Shown: positions 15,901-18,129 of the stretch, in pieces | Position numbering within the stretch: position 1 is the stretch's first letter | Layout: each line of letters opens with the position of its first letter | Source of the DNA: DAOTUB01 sp034437455 | GTDB taxonomy: Bacteria; Chloroflexota; Anaerolineae; B4-G1 | Assembly: GCA_034437455.1 (NCBI GenBank) | Contig: DAOTUB010000126.1 | Span: 1-18,129, forward strand | Direction: 5' to 3' | Length of the DNA: 18,129 nucleotides | Notes under the pieces: generated by a model | Database searches by the model: none | What the model saw: the letters and a program-made list of their open reading frames with translations, nothing else | What the model was told of the DNA's origin: nothing | Program-made: the position numbers and the translations under genes

Positions 15901-16663
15901 GCGGTGGAGATGGCGCGATGGGGAGATGGGGAGCTCCGGCCTCCTCCAATGCAGCAGCGATCTCCTGGCGCAAAGCTACGGTGACGGGAGCCGGGGGGAT
16001 TCCCAGTTCTTCCTCCAATAGATCGCGCAGCGCGGCGAACTGCTCCAGGGCAGCTCGAGGGCGATCTAACAAATGGTAGAGGCGCATCAACTCACGGTGA
16101 GCCGCCTCTCGCAATGGGTCGGCGGCGGCCAACCGTTGAGCATAGACCACAGCCTGTTCGTAATCGCCCCGCTGCTTGTGTAATGTAGTCAGTTGCTCCA
16201 GCACGCGCAAATACAATTCTCGCAGCCGTTCCCGTTCCACCAGCGCCCAGTCGTCGTAGCACGCTTCCAGGAAATCGGCACGGTACAGGGCCACGGCCTC
16301 GCTCAGTTTAGGCAGCGACGCGGCGTGTACGTTTTTCTCGAACGTGGCTACATCGAGACGGTCATCAGGGTGCAGTGAGAAGGTGACAAAGTCTCTTTCT
16401 GCAATCAGGCGATCGCCAGCGGGTCCGAGGGCGCGGCGGATCTGCCAGAGTGCATTGGAAAGAGCGCGGCGGGCGCGAACGTCGGATCGCTCCGGCCAAA
16501 AGATGCCCGCCATCCGGTCGCGGGGAACGGCGCGGCCCCGGTGGAGAATCAAATAGGCCAGCAACGAGCGGGCTTTGGGGGAAGACGGCGCGGCGCAAGA
16601 TTCGTCACCCCAGGCCAATTCGAGCGGTCCAAAGAGACGGATGCACAGAGTAGGTGTGTTCAT
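12959..16663 (-). CDS. SARP/AfsR-type regulator with BTAD, AAA ATPase, TPR and second C-terminal HTH
   Basis: This 1234-aa cytoplasmic regulator has, in order: an OmpR-like winged helix (about 1-95, LCIRLFGPLELAWGD, SPKARSLLAYLILHRGR); a bacterial transcriptional activator domain (about 110-245); a STAND/MalT-like ATPase with Walker A GDAGVGKTR (about 292) and Walker B LLLVLEDLHWAD (about 410); TPR repeats (about 640-1130); and a last helix-turn-helix (about 1180-1234, PTVADLVDVLNVSERTIKRD followed by LAALRAAG) of DeoR/HTH_11 type. SARP-AfsR relatives activate target operons when nucleotide and ligand or partner binding relieve autoinhibition. A DNA-binding domain at each end is uncommon. The start ATG has AGGA 6 bases upstream and a promoter-like pair at 16716/16693 with a perfect palindrome between -10 and ATG. 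No terminator is evident after the stop, so it may read into the downstream small gene and exported-protein genes, its most likely targets. Confidence 0.9.
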   Translation of the reverse strand: MNTPTLCIRLFGPLELAWGDESCAAPSSPKARSLLAYLILHRGRAVPRDRMAGIFWPERSDVRARRALSNALWQIRRALGPAGDRLIAERDFVTFSLHPDDRLDVATFEKNVHAASLPKLSEAVALYRADFLEACYDDWALVERERLRELYLRVLEQLTTLHKQRGDYEQAVVYAQRLAAADPLREAAHRELMRLYHLLDRPRAALEQFAALRDLLEEELGIPPAPVTVALRQEIAAALEEAGAPHLPIAPSPPPLLRDLAHLPFIGRTDERAALIGELQAADQGHGGLALLEGDAGVGKTRLIHEVIADAEWRGLQVGLGKADPLIAATPYQLLQDALSPLLTPLRIAQLAELIEPAQLSAITPLFPAIGEHLSDLSPLVSLDPHGEQRRLWEGLAQCIVGLASAAPLLLVLEDLHWADETTLATLPHLIPYLSDNRVFLILTYRTAEAREHDAVWKTLESLGQTTPLLRLCLLPFEQAEATALVQRALGVSKTDAQAVAFAWRLQGETGGNALFLVETLRALLEQGSLVPSDDGGWLFPPEDQPVRTPASVHQLIGGRLAHLSPPTRAVLEQVAVLGDDADFPTLVQVSEMEMTALLPVLAEMERRGFLVAPETEARYRFEHDRIREAVYQAISPEHRRALHQRAGLALERLHPERIESLAHHFSRGELWDKAAAYNRRAGDRARAIYAGAEAIDYYSRALEAWRHLRPSDEHLGLDLYQARGEICQETGRFDPAEADFRAAYALAEKVGDRIGQARALNHLSYLQFQRGDFGGAVAIAQQALGLAATDGLQSEIATGLFNQANALRNQGHYQQAIDLYEQAAIIFEQLDEQASLADCLNRMGASFYHVGAFARAYSLLEQSLVIRRRIEDKAGISYSLINLAMLYYYLGRFDRMREAAQEALEIANIIDDPYGKDAALHDLGLAALEHGDPTQAIPSFQRALEIARKIGDRALEPETLAELGRAYYHLGNLDRAQETLKQALDVASVSVEQNYVPIIHAYSALVFLDVDKSALKHARAGLQEAEEKKDLWSLGVTHRAMGQVVIHLGSERAAEKPTAHFEKSIHILRELGAEAELGRSLAAYGLYLRRSSDPDEVQRGAAMVDEARTLFQRLEMAWDLAQLETETSAQSQLDQIDVQLPHVDAPTGRPLRAEEMVEVTWTLATPDDDAISGKVARRRQRILRLLQEAARQSAAPTVADLVDVLNVSERTIKRDLAALRAAGHAVSTRGARA

Positions 16664-16671
16664 AAATAATC

Positions 16672-16685
16672 CTGCTCGCGAGCAG
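16672..16685. promoter_or_regulatory. Perfect 14-bp palindrome in the regulator leader
   Basis: CTGCTCGCGAGCAG is a perfect palindrome lying just downstream of the predicted -10 of the SARP-type gene and 8 bases before its ATG, about positions +1 to +14 of the transcript. It could be an operator for autoregulation or a hairpin covering the weak ribosome site. No second copy was noticed elsewhere in the window. Confidence 0.45.
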
Positions 16686-16692
16686 TCCCTCG

Positions 16693-16721
16693 ATTATACA
16701 TGCTTTGGGGATGATGCGCAA
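16693..16721 (-). promoter_or_regulatory. Putative promoter of the SARP-type regulator
   Basis: On the minus strand TTGCGC (16721-16716) and a consensus TATAAT (16698-16693) are separated by 17 bases. The -10 is perfect and the -35 matches only three of six. The predicted start of transcription falls near 16686, giving a 23-base leader. Confidence 0.45.
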
Positions 16722-16761
16722 CAAGGAAAGGGGAGAATAGTAAACCTCAACCGACATGAAT

Positions 16762-16799
16762 AAAACCTCGCGGGCCTTTTCACAGAAAGGCCCGCGAGG
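16762..16799 (-). terminator. Intrinsic terminator after recA
   Basis: The minus strand has a perfect 14-bp stem, CCTCGCGGGCCTTT pairing with AAAGGCCCGCGAGG, around a 6-base loop (CTGTGA), followed at once by TTTTA. It starts 30 bases after the recA stop. It should insulate recA from the SARP-type regulator; the flank on the opposite strand has no T-run, so it is directional. Confidence 0.92.
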
Positions 16800-16828
16800 C
16801 ATCACTGTGCCAGGAAGTATGGGGGCGT

Positions 16829-17887
16829 TTATTCGGATTCTGTTGCTTCCTCCTCTTCGACGTCCTCATCGTCGACCGCAGGCAGAGACTCGGTCTCCAA
16901 CCCAAACTTTTCGCGCACGGTAGCTTCGATTTGATCGGCTACGTCGGGGTTCTCGCGCAGAAATTCCTTGGCATTCTCCCGCCCCTGCGCTATGTAATCA
17001 TCCGTATCGTAATAGTAATACGAACCACGCTTCTCCATCACGCCCTGATCCACCGCGATGTCCAGCAGATCCCCCGATCTACTGATCCCTTCGTCGTACA
17101 TCAGGTCGAACTCGGCCACCCGAAACGGCGGCGCTACCTTGTTCTTTGTCACCCGTACCCGTGTGCGATTGCCGATCAGTTCTCCCTTGTCCTTGATCGA
17201 ACTGATGCGCCGAATGTCCAACCGCACCGAGGCGTAGAACTTGAGCGCCCGCCCTCCCGATGTAGTCTCTGGATTGCCGAACATCACCCCGATCTTTTCC
17301 CGCAATTGGTTGGTAAAGATCAAGGCGGCGTTTGATTGCTTGATAGCGCCGCTTAGCTTGCGCAGCGCCTGGCTCATCAAGCGGGCCTGTAGACCTGGGT
17401 GAGAATCCCCCATCTCCCCTTCGATCTCGCGGCGAGGCACCAGCGCGGCCACCGAATCGACCACGACGACGTCCACCGCGCCGGAGCGGATGAACGTCTC
17501 GGCGATCTCGAGCGCCTGCTCGCCGGTATCCGGTTGAGAGATCAGCAGGTTATCCACGTCCACGCCGCACCGCCGCGCGTAGGCGGGGTCGAGCGCATGT
17601 TCCATATCTACGTAGGCGGCGACGCCGCCGTTCTTTTGCGCCTGGGCGACGACGTGCTGGGCGAGCGTAGTCTTGCCCGCGCCATCGGGACCATAGATCT
17701 CGGTGACGCGGCCACGGGGGACGCCGCCCACACCGAGCGCCAAATCGAGCGACAGCGAGCCGGTGGGGATCACCTCGACCTCCAGATGGGTCGCCTCTCC
17801 CAGACGCATCACGGTTCCTTCTCCAAATCGCTTGGTCAAATTTGCCAGTGCCATCTCCAACGCTTTCTCACGTCCATCTTTACTCAT
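16829..17887 (-). CDS. recA: Recombinase RecA
   Basis: This 352-aa protein is the ATP-dependent strand-exchange recombinase that also triggers LexA self-cleavage. Family signatures are complete: MEHALDPAYARR, DVVVVDSVAAL, EIEGEMGDSHPGLQARLMSQ, TNQLREKIGVMFGNPETTSG, GGRALKFYASVRLDIRR and GRENAKEFLRENP. The Walker A loop reads GPDGAGKTT (residues 66-74) instead of the usual GPESSGKTT; lysine and threonines are kept, so ATP binding should be intact. Near the C-terminus SYYYYDTDDYIAQGREN replaces the usual shorter YSYxxxRIGQGREN. The tail is acidic (DDEDVEEEEATESE), as usual. AAGGAGG lies 8 bases before the ATG. The gene has its own promoter with a LexA-like box and its own terminator, so it is monocistronic and no recX follows. 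Confidence 0.97.
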   Translation of the reverse strand: MSKDGREKALEMALANLTKRFGEGTVMRLGEATHLEVEVIPTGSLSLDLALGVGGVPRGRVTEIYGPDGAGKTTLAQHVVAQAQKNGGVAAYVDMEHALDPAYARRCGVDVDNLLISQPDTGEQALEIAETFIRSGAVDVVVVDSVAALVPRREIEGEMGDSHPGLQARLMSQALRKLSGAIKQSNAALIFTNQLREKIGVMFGNPETTSGGRALKFYASVRLDIRRISSIKDKGELIGNRTRVRVTKNKVAPPFRVAEFDLMYDEGISRSGDLLDIAVDQGVMEKRGSYYYYDTDDYIAQGRENAKEFLRENPDVADQIEATVREKFGLETESLPAVDDEDVEEEEATESE

Positions 17888-17924
17888 GCTGCCGTCCTCC
17901 TTGACTCACGGTTTATGCTCCACT

Positions 17925-17953
17925 AGTGTAGCACGGATGTTCTAACTTGTCAA
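17925..17953 (-). promoter_or_regulatory. recA promoter with LexA-box-like operator
   Basis: On the minus strand a perfect TTGACA (17953-17948) and TACACT (17930-17925) lie 17 bases apart. A palindrome, TAGAAC-ATCC-GTGCTA (17944-17929), fills most of the spacer and overlaps the -10; its half-sites match at five of six positions and resemble the GAAC-N4-GTTC SOS box of Gram-positive bacteria with one mismatch. Position and likeness suggest LexA repression of recA. Confidence 0.65.
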
Positions 17954-17968
17954 GCTCTTTGTATCCAT

Positions 17969-18129
17969 GGGTATAATTCAAAAGTCTGGGGAGCTTTCGG
18001 CGTAGCCGCGCTTTCCATAGCGCGCAGGCCCGCGAGGTATGGAAACCTCGGCTACATAGCCCCGTTTTATTGAAAAGATACAGTCTGGAAAAAAAAGAAA
18101 CCTGTCCCCCAGAGTTCTGAATTATACCC
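17969..18129. mobile_element. 161-bp MITE-like inverted-repeat element
   Basis: The 23-bp ends, GGGTATAATTCA...TCTGGGG at 17969-17991 and its inverse at 18107-18129, match at 21 of 23 positions. Between them, 18002-18024 and 18031-18055 form a second inverted repeat that carries two hairpins. There is no ORF. The element starts 16 bases upstream of the recA -35 box and ends exactly at the window edge, so the right boundary and any target duplication cannot be judged. No transposase is present, so it would be mobilised in trans. Confidence 0.65.
18002..18055. repeat. Paired hairpins with compensatory stem changes
   Basis: Two inverted copies of a TAGCCG-headed hairpin sit head to head. The left stem is CGCGCT/AGCGCG (18007-18024), the right, read on the minus strand, CGAGGT/ACCTCG (18050-18033). 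Both enclose the same loop, TTCCAT. The stems differ at three paired positions, yet each still pairs fully. The pattern resembles bacterial REP-type units with conserved structure. Confidence 0.65.

Noticed and set aside
16829..17887. Intein or frameshift in recA
   Set aside because: The frame is continuous at 352 residues, the normal length, with all motifs in order.

Overview
All ten genes I can support lie on the minus strand, so transcription runs from high to low coordinates. The DNA is GC-rich and has no rRNA, tRNA, CRISPR array or transposase gene. No intergenic gap exceeds about 250 bases. Three traits suggest a Chloroflexota bacterium (Anaerolineae/Caldilineae-like), as inference rather than proof: secreted proteins ending in a YLPLVxR-type tail, a lipoprotein with an Ala/Pro/Thr-rich linker, and a very large BTAD/AAA/TPR regulator. 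The window appears chromosomal because it includes recA.

Layout in order of transcription. At the right edge is a 161-bp MITE-like inverted-repeat element (17969-18129). Next is recA (16829-17887), with a sigma70-type promoter that contains a LexA-box-like palindrome and a strong intrinsic terminator. Then comes a 1234-aa SARP/AfsR-class regulator (12959-16663) with a DNA-binding domain at each end. After it is a small acidic protein (12589-12810), followed by five consecutive genes for exported proteins: an eight-repeat beta-helix protein with a CSLREA-type N-terminus (10147-12531), a 'TYQGRLL'/GVYG-repeat protein (8278-10074), a triple PKD-like protein overlapping it (7172-8281), a beta-propeller-like protein with a carboxypeptidase-regulatory-like insert (5690-7033), and a 1305-aa double beta-helix protein (1639-5556). 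The window closes with an RmlD-type dTDP-4-dehydrorhamnose reductase (633-1493), its terminator, and the start of an ABC-transporter substrate-binding lipoprotein that runs off the left edge (1-441).

The most interesting part is the exported-protein cluster. Four of its five proteins share no overall fold, yet end in almost the same short tail (IYLPLVVRGG, IYLPLVVRNS, VYLPLVLRNH and a decayed VYLPLVLNS). In three of them the similarity continues as DNA beyond the stop codon into a 3' untranslated block, in two cases with a GC-rich hairpin. This looks like a C-terminal surface-targeting tag carried with its 3' flank as a module that has been joined to different exported domains. The SARP-type regulator directly upstream is a candidate controller, and the small acidic protein lies between the two. 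The substrate of this surface system cannot be read from the sequence.
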